Shown here: positions 8,052 to 15,192 of the stretch, piece by piece
How positions within the stretch are numbered: position 1 is the first letter of the stretch
How the letters are laid out: the number at the start of each line of letters is the position of its first letter
Assembly (NCBI GenBank): GCA_900543215.1
Contig: UQQR01000014.1
Location: forward strand, 1-43,778
Source of the DNA: an uncultured Oscillospiraceae bacterium
GTDB lineage: Bacteria; Bacillota; Clostridia; Oscillospirales; Acutalibacteraceae
Direction: 5' to 3'
Length of the DNA: 43,778 nucleotides
Notes under the pieces: generated by a model
The model's input: only the letters and a program-made list of their open reading frames with translations
Database searches by the model: none
Told to the model about the DNA's origin: nothing
Program-made: the position numbers and the translations under genes

Positions 8052-8141
8052 TTCCAAATTCGAAATTATATCATTTCCCCTAAATTAGTCTATTTAAAAA
8101 TTTTTTTATCATTAATCCGTAATTTAGAATGGAGTAATACT

Positions 8142-8354
8142 ATGTCAGTTTCAAAGAAAATTAAAATGATGTTAATTGAGCGTGAAATGACAATGGCACA
8201 ATTAGCCGCCGCTTTAAAGAAAAGCCCGTCGACGCTGAGTTATAAAAACACAAAAGACAATTATTCCGAAAAAGACCTTGAAGAAATCGCAGAAATTTTA
8301 GGATTTGAATATGACATAGTATTTACCGACAGAAAAACGGGTAAGAAAATATAA
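8142..8354 (+). CDS. Small XRE/Cro-like HTH DNA-binding protein, copy 2
   Basis: This 70-aa paralogue of the preceding gene has the same length, same HTH (MTMAQLAAALKKSPSTLSYKN) and same ending (YDIVFTDRKTGKKI). Most differences lie in the recognition-helix stretch (HIAPSTLSGKLSR versus KKSPSTLSYKNTK) and the N terminus, so the two may bind different sites or heterodimerise. GGAG precedes the ATG. No convincing promoter is seen in the 90-bp gap; it may be co-transcribed. After it, 8353-8387 is built of repeated ATTCCG/ATTACG words with no evident function. Confidence 0.78.
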   Translation: MSVSKKIKMMLIEREMTMAQLAAALKKSPSTLSYKNTKDNYSEKDLEEIAEILGFEYDIVFTDRKTGKKI

Positions 8355-8388
8355 TTCCGCATTACGAATTCCGAATTCCGCATTAATA

Positions 8389-8919
8389 TCAGAGCCTTTC
8401 CCCGTAGTATCTGCGTAAAATATCGAGCGCGCGTAGCTGAAGTCCGTGTACCGCCTGCCTTGTAACGCTCAGCATTTGCGCAATCTCGGCGTCGGAAAAG
8501 CCGTAAATATATCTGAATACAACAGCATGCCTTTGCTTGTCGGATAAAAGCCTTAATCCGTCGGCAAGGGCTATTTTTGTGTCCTGCTCGCCGTATTTGG
8601 CACCCGAATAATCAAACAGCTCACAGCTTTCAAGCCGTAATCTGTCCGCCTTTTTGGAAAGTATTATGTATTTGTTGCGAAGCGACACCGCTATGTACCT
8701 GCAAAGCGTGTCGGAGCAGTCGGGCGCAAATCTTCCTGTATCAATGTCGTAAATCAGCTCCAATAAAAACACGGTAAGCTCCTCTTTTGCATCCTCTAAC
8801 TCAATTCTTGCACCATAAAGCTTTATAAGTCTTTCGAACACGGCGTACAGCTCCCCGAAATTCGACATATCCCCGTTCTTGATTTCCTTTACGATTTTGA
8901 GCAGTTTTTTGTTTTCCAT
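8389..8919 (-). CDS. Sigma-70-like factor of the TcdR/conjugative-element type
   Basis: This 176-aa protein has an N-terminal helical part (LLKIVKEIKNGDMSNFGELYAVFERLIKLYGARIELEDAKEEL) resembling the HTH_16/region-2 module of small clostridial sigma factors. It ends in a region-4 helix-turn-helix (LSDKQRHAVVFRYIYGFSDAEIAQMLSVTRQAVHGLQLRALDILR). It should direct RNA polymerase to a few dedicated promoters, but no anti-sigma gene is adjacent. I start it at the ATG at 8919, behind AAAGGA; the frame is open to 8961 but that part holds an inverted repeat. Whether it is an intact regulator or a remnant of a mobile element is unclear. Confidence 0.72.
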   Translation of the reverse strand: MENKKLLKIVKEIKNGDMSNFGELYAVFERLIKLYGARIELEDAKEELTVFLLELIYDIDTGRFAPDCSDTLCRYIAVSLRNKYIILSKKADRLRLESCELFDYSGAKYGEQDTKIALADGLRLLSDKQRHAVVFRYIYGFSDAEIAQMLSVTRQAVHGLQLRALDILRRYYGERL

Positions 8920-8932
8920 TTTTTTAACCGTC

Positions 8933-8950
8933 CTTTCTTTTTTAAGAAAG
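8933..8950 (-). promoter_or_regulatory. Inverted repeat abutting the sigma-factor ribosome site
   Basis: CTTTCTT (8933-8939) and AAGAAAG (8944-8950) form a 7-bp stem with a 4-nt loop just upstream of the ATG at 8919. On the mRNA its 3' arm runs into the AAAGGA site. Confidence 0.45.
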
Positions 8951-8985
8951 AAAACGGCCAAAAATTTGTAAACATCAAGAATACA

Positions 8986-9018
8986 AAAATTTCACCGTTT
9001 TTCTTTCGGTGAAATTTT
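8986..9018 (-). terminator. Terminator-like hairpin in the sigma-gene leader (possible attenuator)
   Basis: A perfect 12-bp inverted repeat (8986-8997 with 9007-9018, 9-nt loop), followed by five T on the minus strand. No minus-strand gene ends here; it lies 67 bp upstream of the sigma-factor ATG, so it is more likely an attenuator in that gene's leader than an end-of-operon terminator. The rest of 8962-9119 is AT-rich and shows nothing else clear. Confidence 0.5.
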
Positions 9019-9119
9019 ATATAAATGAATGTTTGTTTGCTAAAATTTTGGAGTGAAAGGATATTTTTAAAGAGTAAAAAACAATTTTTTTGCTATTTTA
9101 CCCCCAAAAAAGTTAAATA

Positions 9120-9148
9120 TTGACATTTTCTTACAATTATTGTATAAT
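9120..9148 (+). promoter_or_regulatory. Perfect-consensus sigma-A promoter of the LytTR regulator
   Basis: TTGACA (9120-9125), exactly 17 bp, TATAAT (9143-9148). A palindrome TACAAT-T-ATTGTA (9132-9144) overlaps the spacer and -10, and TGTCGAA occurs twice with a 10-bp period just downstream, so binding of a regulator here is plausible. Confidence 0.85.
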
Positions 9149-9186
9149 ATTGTCGAAAAATGTCGAATAACGGGGGGAAGGTAAAT

Positions 9187-9888
9187 ATGCGGATAGCAAT
9201 ATGCGACAGCGACACTAAATCAATCAAAACCACAAAACAAACCATATACGAATATTTAAGCCTTAAAAACATAGACGCCGTAGTCGATGAATTTTCATCG
9301 GGTGTTCAGCTTTTGAAAAATGAATACAGATATTCGATAGCTATACTCGAATACAACACCGGCGATTTAAACGGACTTGAAACAGCGAGAGTTATGCGTA
9401 AAAACGACCCTTTTTGCATTATAATTTTTTTAAGTCATTATACAGGCTTTATTTTGGATACCTTTAAGGTGTCGGCGTACCGTTTTCTGTTAAAGCCGTT
9501 AAGAAAGGAACAGCTTTTTTCGGCGCTTAACGATTACTTTTTTTCGGAGATATACAACCGTCCCCTATGGGTAAGAAACGGGGACGACACCTTTTGCTTT
9601 AACACGGGCGATATTTTTTATATCGAGGCGGACAACAAAAACTGTCTTATCAACCTTGACTGCGAAATAATACGCTGTAACAAGACTATGGCGGCGGTGT
9701 ATAATCTTCTGCCTAAAAGCCATTTTTGCAAGGTAAACAGGGCGTTTATAGTAAATCTTAACTGCGTTTCGGCATACAGCAACGAAAACGTCTATTTAAC
9801 CAACGGCGCGTGCCTGCCCGTAAGCCGAAATTATTATAAAAGCTTTAAAAACGAATATTACATCTATTCGGCACCCTGCGTAATATGA
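9187..9888 (+). CDS. LytTR-family response regulator with Glu in place of the phosphoacceptor Asp
   Basis: This 233-aa protein has a CheY-like receiver (about 1-118) and a LytTR DNA-binding domain (about 135-230, with FYIEADNKNCLINL and VNRAFIVNLNCVSAYS). In the usual L-D-I-x-M-P-G-M-N-G block this protein reads LEYNTGDLNG, so E55 stands where the phosphorylated Asp belongs. The acidic pair is D7-S8 instead of D-D. The switch Ser (FLSHY) and Lys (FLLKPL) are kept. It may therefore act without a kinase, and none is adjacent. The ATG at 9187 follows GGGGGGAAGG; an in-frame ATG at 9160 would include that site. Confidence 0.85.
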   Translation: MRIAICDSDTKSIKTTKQTIYEYLSLKNIDAVVDEFSSGVQLLKNEYRYSIAILEYNTGDLNGLETARVMRKNDPFCIIIFLSHYTGFILDTFKVSAYRFLLKPLRKEQLFSALNDYFFSEIYNRPLWVRNGDDTFCFNTGDIFYIEADNKNCLINLDCEIIRCNKTMAAVYNLLPKSHFCKVNRAFIVNLNCVSAYSNENVYLTNGACLPVSRNYYKSFKNEYYIYSAPCVI

Positions 9889-9905
9889 AAAAATTGCGTA
9901 AAAGG

Positions 9906-9934
9906 TTGATTTTAACGATAAAAAAAGGTATTAT
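9906..9934 (+). promoter_or_regulatory. Sigma-A promoter of sufCB
   Basis: TTGATT (9906-9911), a 17-bp spacer and TATTAT (9929-9934). The leader is short, with GGAG before the sufC ATG. No IscR-like site is obvious. Confidence 0.7.
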
Positions 9935-9969
9935 ATAGATATGTAGCATATAAAAGAACGGAGAAAAAT

Positions 9970-10707
9970 ATGTTAGAGCTTAAAAATGTTTACTTTGCCG
10001 CCGAAAACGACGGCGGGGAAAAAGAAATTTTAAAAGACATATCTTTAAAAATCGAGGATAATTTCACGGTAATTACGGGACCTAACGGTGGCGGAAAATC
10101 CACCCTTGCAAAGATTATCGCGGGTATTCTTACCCCCTCGTCGGGTACTATCCTGCTTGACGGCGAGGATATAACGGGACTTTCGGTTACCGACCGCGCA
10201 AGAAAAGGCATAAGCTTTGCTTTTCAACAGCCGGTCCATTTTAAGGGTATCCGTGTTTATGATCTGTTAAGCCTTGCTTCGGGCAAGAATTTAAGTCTTA
10301 ACGACGCCTGCGATTATCTCTCCCAGGTAGGACTTTGCGCCCGTGATTATATCGACCGTGAGGTAAATTCCTCACTTTCGGGCGGTGAGCTTAAAAGAAT
10401 AGAAATAGCAACCGTGCTTGCCCGTTCCACAAAGGTCTCGGTGTTTGACGAGCCGGAGGCAGGCATAGATTTATGGAGCTTCGGCAACTTAATCAAGGTG
10501 TTCGAGAAAATGCACGGCAGTAAGGGCGGTTCAATAATCATCATTTCACATCAGGAGCGCATTTTGAACATTGCCGACAGCGTTGTGGTAATCGACAGCG
10601 GAAGAATCAAAACCGTAGGCTCAAAGCAAGAGGTTCTTCCGAAATTGTTCGGAACCGTTGAAAACGGCTGCAGAGCGACCGTATGTTCCGGAAAGGAGAC
10701 CGAATAA
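9970..10707 (+). CDS. sufC: Fe-S cluster assembly ATPase SufC
   Basis: This 245-aa ABC-type ATPase works in iron-sulfur cluster scaffolding. Walker A GPNGGGKST is at 37-45, followed by Q-loop AFQQPVHFKG, signature LSGGELKR, Walker B VSVFDEPEAGID and H-loop ISHQER. The DEPEAGIDLWSF variant and the short length are typical of SufC from anaerobes with minimal SufBC systems. The stop overlaps the sufB start by one base (TAATG), indicating coupled synthesis of the complex. Confidence 0.93.
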   Translation: MLELKNVYFAAENDGGEKEILKDISLKIEDNFTVITGPNGGGKSTLAKIIAGILTPSSGTILLDGEDITGLSVTDRARKGISFAFQQPVHFKGIRVYDLLSLASGKNLSLNDACDYLSQVGLCARDYIDREVNSSLSGGELKRIEIATVLARSTKVSVFDEPEAGIDLWSFGNLIKVFEKMHGSKGGSIIIISHQERILNIADSVVVIDSGRIKTVGSKQEVLPKLFGTVENGCRATVCSGKETE

Positions 10708-11624
10708 TGAACAACACAGAGCTTGAGCTTTTAAAAATCATAGCCGATATGAACGCCACGCCCGACGGCGCTTACAATATCCGCGCAAACGGCAAGCTTG
10801 CCGACCGTCAGGTTACGGAAAATATAAATATAAAAACAAAGACCGATAACCCCGGTATCGATATTATAATAAAGCCGAACACCAAAAACGAGACTGTTCA
10901 TATTCCGGTTATTATAAGTGAAACGGGACTTACCGACCTTGTTTACAACGATTTTTATATAGGCGAAAATTCGGATGTTACGATAGTAGCAGGCTGCGGA
11001 ATACACAACTGCGGTGAAAACGAATCCCGACACGACGGTATACACACCTTTTATGTCGGAAAAAACGCAAAGGTAAAGTATATAGAAAAGCATTACGGCG
11101 AGGGCGACGGAAACGGCTCGAATATTATGAACCCCACCACGATAGTCAACCTTGAGGACGGCGGCTATATGGAAATGGAGACCGCTCAGATTAAGGGAAT
11201 AGACTCCACAAAAAGGGTTACAAAGGCCCGTGTTTCCGACAACGCCTCCATTGTAATACACGAAAAAATTATGACCCACGGCACCCAAACCGCCGAAACC
11301 GATTTCACTGTGGATCTCGACGGTGTGAATTCGGGTGCGAATGTAATTTCACGCTCGGTCGCAAAGGGAAATTCGTTCCAGAAATTCCTTTCCAAAATAA
11401 ACGGCAACAATGTCTGCAACGGCCACACCGAGTGCGACGCCATTATCATGGACGGCGGCAAGGTAACGGCGATACCCGAGCTTACCGCAAACAATATCGA
11501 CGCTTCCCTTATTCACGAGGCGGCGATAGGCAAAATAGCGGGCGACCAGCTTATTAAGCTTATGACGCTGGGACTTACCGAAAAGGAAGCAGAGGAACAG
11601 ATAATAAACGGCTTCTTAAAATAG
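10707..11624 (+). CDS. sufB: SufB/SufD-type scaffold of a minimal SufBC system
   Basis: This 305-aa protein, rich in beta strands, belongs to the SufB/SufD family (VTIVAGCGIHNCGENESRHDGIHTFYVGKNAKVKYIEKHYGEG, then SRSVAKGNSFQKFLSKINGNNVCNGHTECDAIIMDGG). It keeps the C-terminal motif in which SufB carries Cys and SufD carries His/Glu (here NNVCNGHTECDA and SLIHEAAIGKI). At about 300 aa it is much shorter than E. coli SufB (about 495), matching the two-component system of anaerobes and archaea. No sufD, sufS or sufU is adjacent. The start is the ATG at 10707, behind AAAGGAG; the upstream frame is inside sufC. Confidence 0.88.
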   Translation: MNNTELELLKIIADMNATPDGAYNIRANGKLADRQVTENINIKTKTDNPGIDIIIKPNTKNETVHIPVIISETGLTDLVYNDFYIGENSDVTIVAGCGIHNCGENESRHDGIHTFYVGKNAKVKYIEKHYGEGDGNGSNIMNPTTIVNLEDGGYMEMETAQIKGIDSTKRVTKARVSDNASIVIHEKIMTHGTQTAETDFTVDLDGVNSGANVISRSVAKGNSFQKFLSKINGNNVCNGHTECDAIIMDGGKVTAIPELTANNIDASLIHEAAIGKIAGDQLIKLMTLGLTEKEAEEQIINGFLK

Positions 11625-11975
11625 CCCTATTTTGTTTATATCGTTATCGTGGATAACGGTGACATATTTTATGGAAGACGCCTCGCATATCATAGTGCTG
11701 CAGCTTTGATAAAGCTTAAGCACTACATAATCCGCCCCGACCTTAATAAGCGTACCGATACGGCTTTCAAGGCATCCGCCCACAAGGGATTCTATCCTTA
11801 CTACCTTGCCTATTGTTTCTCTTAATATGTCGGGCATATAGGATTTTCTTATTTCCTGCGGCATTACCGTGCACATTTGGGGCTTGGGTTTATCCGCGCG
11901 GCACGAATTAAGGTGGCTTTCGTAAAATTTTAAATCATTTTCGTTTACTATGGGACAAGGAAGATTTTTTTCCAT
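11616..11975 (-). CDS. Small uncharacterised protein, possibly DUF2642/spore-associated
   Basis: This 119-aa protein has a cysteine-containing N-terminal half and a C-terminal part reading VVRIESLVGGCLESRIGTLIKVGADYVVLKLYQSCSTMICEASSIKYVTVI. That Sm-like pattern (G-x-V-x-V-E, then G-x-L-x-x-V-G-x-D-Y-V-V-L) recalls DUF2642 and related Firmicute spore proteins; this is a resemblance only. GGAG lies 10 nt upstream of the ATG. Its 3' end overlaps the sufB 3' end by 9 bp, tail to tail, and no separate terminator fits between them. I see no confident promoter on either strand at 11976-12085. Confidence 0.6.
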   Translation of the reverse strand: MEKNLPCPIVNENDLKFYESHLNSCRADKPKPQMCTVMPQEIRKSYMPDILRETIGKVVRIESLVGGCLESRIGTLIKVGADYVVLKLYQSCSTMICEASSIKYVTVIHDNDINKIGLF

Positions 11976-12085
11976 AAGTAATCAGCTCCGGACATAAGTT
12001 TTTTATTATATTGTATGAGACAGACCTGCGCCTTGACATACAATATTACTTGCCTGCGGAGCAATTCAAAGAAAGGATGACCGAT

Positions 12086-12850
12086 ATGAAAAACGAAAAA
12101 GCAATGGCTTATGTAAATATGTACGGTGTTTTAGGCTCGCTTGAAAACCTGTGCGAGCTTGACAGCAAGGCAAAGGAAATTTTAAAGGAATTAAAAAAGC
12201 CCGTTTCGTTATGCTTTGATGTAAAAAACGGCCCGTGCCGCACATTCCGTTTTGATGAAAACGGATGCAAAATAACAGAGGGAAGCTCGGGCGCCGCCTG
12301 TAAAATGAATTTTGCCTCCCCCGAAAAATTCAACCTGTTAATAGACAAAAGCAAGCCCGGCGTGCCCGTAAAAGGCGCCGTTACACTGCTTAAATTCCTA
12401 ACGGGACCGTTTACTAAGCTTACCGCAAGGCTTGAAGAGGTACTCCGTCCGTCAAAGGACGCTTTATCCGACCCTGCGTTTTTTGAGGAAAACACGCTTA
12501 TGACAATGTATGTAATTGCGGGTGCTGTCTCCGCCCTTGCAAACAACGACCCGATAGCGCAAATCTCCGCCGAGAACACTCCCGACGGCGATATTTACTT
12601 TGCGATAAAAGACAAAGCGGCTATAACACTAAGCGTTAAGAATCACCGCTTTACAACCGTTAAGGCTCCCTGCGAAAATCCCCGCGCAATAATGGAATTT
12701 GCGGACATAAAGCTTGCGAACGGACTGTTTAACGGCGAGGTTTCAACCGTAAACGAGATGTGCAAGGGTAACATCCGTCTTGCCGGAGTTCTTTCAATGG
12801 TAGACAACATCAACCGCATACTTGACCGTGTAGCGGTCTATTTGGCGTAA
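12086..12850 (+). CDS. Tandem SCP2-like (sterol-carrier fold) lipid-binding protein
   Basis: This 254-aa soluble protein appears to hold two SCP2-like halves. The first runs about 35-125 (PVSLCFDVKNGPCRTFRFDENGCKITEG then MNFASPEKFNLLID). The second runs about 155-250 (DIYFAIKDKAAITLSVKNHRFTTVKA then AIMEFADIKLANGLFNGEVSTVNEMCKGNIRLAGVLSMVDNINRIL). SCP2 folds bind fatty acyl or isoprenoid ligands in a hydrophobic tunnel. I chose the ATG at 12086 because AAAGGA lies 8 nt upstream; the frame opens earlier at 12011 without a ribosome site. It is 13 nt upstream of the PLP enzyme and surely co-transcribed with it. Confidence 0.7.
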   Translation: MKNEKAMAYVNMYGVLGSLENLCELDSKAKEILKELKKPVSLCFDVKNGPCRTFRFDENGCKITEGSSGAACKMNFASPEKFNLLIDKSKPGVPVKGAVTLLKFLTGPFTKLTARLEEVLRPSKDALSDPAFFEENTLMTMYVIAGAVSALANNDPIAQISAENTPDGDIYFAIKDKAAITLSVKNHRFTTVKAPCENPRAIMEFADIKLANGLFNGEVSTVNEMCKGNIRLAGVLSMVDNINRILDRVAVYLA

Positions 12851-12863
12851 GGGGGAATTTTTT

Positions 12864-14135
12864 ATGAGTAAATATCCTGAATATGTACATACAAAAAGCC
12901 GTGAGTGGTTTAACAGGGCACTGAATGTTATACCGTCCGGAATATACGGGCATTTAGGACCGTCCGAGGGTCTGTTCTTACCGCTTGAAAAGTGGCCGCT
13001 TATAAGTTCAAAGGCGCAGGGCACCTACTTCTGGGATATGGACGGCAACAAATATATTGATTTAATGTGCGCCTACGGACCGAATGTTTTAGGCTACAAC
13101 GATCCCGATGTTGACGCCGCAGCATTGGCTCAGCTTAAGGACGGCAACTGCACCACCGCACCGTCCTACAAAATGGTCGAATGTGCGGAGCTGCTTGTAA
13201 ACACGGTTGAAACAGCTGACTGGGCTTACTTTATGAAAAACGGAACGGACGCCACCACCTTTGCCTTTATGTGCGCCCGTGCGTATACAAAAAAGAAAAA
13301 GGTCATATTCTTCAAAGGCTACTACCACGGAAACGACCCGTGGGCAATGAAAGCCGATTATCCCGGCATACTCCCCTCCGATGTTGAAAACAATATCATA
13401 GTGCCTTGGTTTGATATGGAGGCGCTTGAGCGCGCTTACGAGGAAAATCACGGCGATATTGCGGCACTTATAGCACAGCCGTACGACCACGGCAATTTTT
13501 ACGATAATGTCTGCGCCTCAAAGGAAAAGTGGCAAAAGGTAAGAAAATTCTGCGATGACCACGGAATAGTGCTTATTATAGACGATGTCCGCGCGGGCTT
13601 CAGGCTTGACCTTAAGGGCAGCGACCATTATTACGGCTTTAAGGCGGATATTATCTGCTTCTGCAAGGCGCTTGCCAACGGCTATAATATGTCTGCCGCC
13701 TGCGGACGGGAATTTTTAAAGGCGTCCGCCTCTTCCCTTTCGTTCACAGGCTCCTACTGGATGAGCGCCGTACCGTTTGCGGCGTCCATTGCCTGCATTA
13801 ACAAAATGATTAAGCTTGATACGCCCACCCTTTTCAGGGAAAAAGGCGAAAAGCTTACCTCCGCCTTTAAAAAAGCGGCGGCGGAAAACGGCTTCAACTT
13901 GGTAGTATCGGGCGAGCCTGCCCTCTTCTATTTAAGAATTGCAAACGACGACAGCCTGATGCTCCATCAGGAATGGGTTGCGGAATGTGTATCAAGAGGC
14001 TTGTTTATCGCTTCCCACCACAATCATTTTATTAACGCCGCCCTCTCGGATAAGGACATAGCACTTGCGGCGGATATAGCTAACGACGCTTTCTCGGTTG
14101 TGGCAAAGCGCCATCCCGACAAGCTTATAAAGTAA
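12864..14135 (+). CDS. Class III PLP-dependent aminotransferase, HemL-like (substrate unknown)
   Basis: This 423-aa protein is a fold-type I, class III enzyme related to glutamate-1-semialdehyde aminomutase. Visible features are GTYFWDMDGNKYIDLMCAYGPNVLGYNDPDV near the N terminus, MKNGTDATTFAFMCARAYT for phosphate binding, IIDDVRAGFRL with D240 for the pyridine nitrogen, and FCKALANGYNMSA with Lys268 as the Schiff-base lysine. It is unlikely to be the haem-pathway HemL because no other tetrapyrrole gene is near and its partner is an SCP2-like protein. GGGGG precedes the ATG. Confidence 0.82.
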   Translation: MSKYPEYVHTKSREWFNRALNVIPSGIYGHLGPSEGLFLPLEKWPLISSKAQGTYFWDMDGNKYIDLMCAYGPNVLGYNDPDVDAAALAQLKDGNCTTAPSYKMVECAELLVNTVETADWAYFMKNGTDATTFAFMCARAYTKKKKVIFFKGYYHGNDPWAMKADYPGILPSDVENNIIVPWFDMEALERAYEENHGDIAALIAQPYDHGNFYDNVCASKEKWQKVRKFCDDHGIVLIIDDVRAGFRLDLKGSDHYYGFKADIICFCKALANGYNMSAACGREFLKASASSLSFTGSYWMSAVPFAASIACINKMIKLDTPTLFREKGEKLTSAFKKAAAENGFNLVVSGEPALFYLRIANDDSLMLHQEWVAECVSRGLFIASHHNHFINAALSDKDIALAADIANDAFSVVAKRHPDKLIK

Positions 14136-14138
14136 AAC

Positions 14139-14167
14139 TTGTAACAGATGTAAATTTGTGATATAAT
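14139..14167 (+). promoter_or_regulatory. Sigma-A promoter of trpS-holB-ricT
   Basis: TTGTAA (14139-14144), a 17-bp spacer and TATAAT (14162-14167) with extended -10 TG. The leader is about 25 nt, so there is no room for a T-box ahead of this tRNA synthetase. Confidence 0.78.
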
Positions 14168-14199
14168 TATTTAAAATGTGTTTAAAGGACGGAACAGTA

Positions 14200-15192
14200 A
14201 TGAGTGAACAAAAAAGAGTTTTGAGCTTTATACAGCCGAGCGGTCTTCTGACCTTAGGAAATTACCTCGGTGCGCTTAAAAATTGGACGGAGATGCAAAA
14301 CGACTTTGACTGCACCTTTGCCGTTGCCGACCTCCACGCCATAACCGTGCGTCAGGAGCCCGCAAAGCTCCGCAATCAGATATATTCTACCTATGCCATA
14401 CTTTTAGCGCTCGGAATAGACCCTGAGAAAAATACCGTTTTCATACAGTCGCATGTACCCGAGCACGCACAGCTGGCATGGCTTCTTTCCTGCTACACTC
14501 AGTTCGGCGAAATGTCCCGTATGACTCAGTTTAAGGATAAAAGTCAGCGCCACCCCGATAATATAAATGTCGGTTTGTTTTCGTATCCCGTGCTTATGGC
14601 GGCGGATATATTGCTTTATAAGGCGGATCTTATTCCCGTAGGCGCCGATCAAAAGCAACACATTGAAATTGCCCGTGACATAGCAAACCGTTTCAATAAT
14701 ATTTACGGCGATGTCTTCACAATACCGGACGGCTATATTCCCAAATCCGCCGCCCGTATTAAATCACTTCAGGACCCGACCAAGAAAATGTCAAAATCAG
14801 ATGACAATGTCAATGCATGGATCGCTATACTTGATACAAAGGACGATATTATCCGCAAATTCAAACGCGCGGTCACGGATTCTGATTTAAGGGTTATTAT
14901 GTCCGAGGATAAGCCCGGCGTATCAAACCTTATAAGCATTTATTCAGCCGTAACGGGAAAAACAACCGAAGAGGTTGAGCGTGAGTTTGACGGAAAGGGC
15001 TACGGTGATTTTAAGCTTGCCGTAGGCGAAGCGGTAGCCGACGAATTAGCCCCGATAAAGCAAAAACACGACGAGATTATCAAGGACAAAAAGGAGCTTG
15101 AACGCCTTTACAGAATAGGTGCGGAAAAGGCGGAATATGTCGCTCGCAAAACCTATTTAAAAGCAATGAAAAAGGTCGGCTTTGTTATATGA
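14200..15192 (+). CDS. trpS: Tryptophanyl-tRNA synthetase
   Basis: This 330-aa protein is a class I synthetase charging tRNA-Trp. The HIGH-equivalent reads PSGLLTLGNYLGA (13-25) and the KMSKS loop KMSKSDDN is at 196-203. SYPVLMAADILLYKADLIPVGADQKQHIEIARD is the diagnostic TrpRS block. Length is normal. The ATG at 14200 is behind AAAGGA; the open frame from 14176 is not needed. It overlaps holB as ATGA. It has no T-box, in contrast to the Trp-specific T-box at 24.8 kb. Confidence 0.95.
   Translation: MSEQKRVLSFIQPSGLLTLGNYLGALKNWTEMQNDFDCTFAVADLHAITVRQEPAKLRNQIYSTYAILLALGIDPEKNTVFIQSHVPEHAQLAWLLSCYTQFGEMSRMTQFKDKSQRHPDNINVGLFSYPVLMAADILLYKADLIPVGADQKQHIEIARDIANRFNNIYGDVFTIPDGYIPKSAARIKSLQDPTKKMSKSDDNVNAWIAILDTKDDIIRKFKRAVTDSDLRVIMSEDKPGVSNLISIYSAVTGKTTEEVEREFDGKGYGDFKLAVGEAVADELAPIKQKHDEIIKDKKELERLYRIGAEKAEYVARKTYLKAMKKVGFVI

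Noticed and set aside
8353..8387. ATTCCG/ATTACG words after the second HTH gene looked like a repeat array
   Set aside because: Only 35 bp, imperfect, with no spacer structure; not a CRISPR and not a terminator.
7352..9888. The regulatory island considered as an integrated element
   Set aside because: No integrase, transposase, relaxase, attachment repeats or tRNA junction are visible, so a mobile element cannot be claimed.
12033..12061. TTGACA at 12033 as a promoter for the SCP2/aminotransferase pair
   Set aside because: No -10 hexamer at a workable spacing; a TACAAT follows immediately and is too close.
12011..12085. N-terminal extension of the SCP2-like protein from the upstream open frame
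   Set aside because: No ribosome site at the earlier start, while AAAGGA sits 8 nt before the ATG at 12086.
12864..14135. Calling the class III PLP enzyme HemL (glutamate-1-semialdehyde aminomutase)
   Set aside because: Family motifs fit, but there are no haem or cobalamin genes nearby and the partner is an SCP2-like protein; the specific function is not supported.
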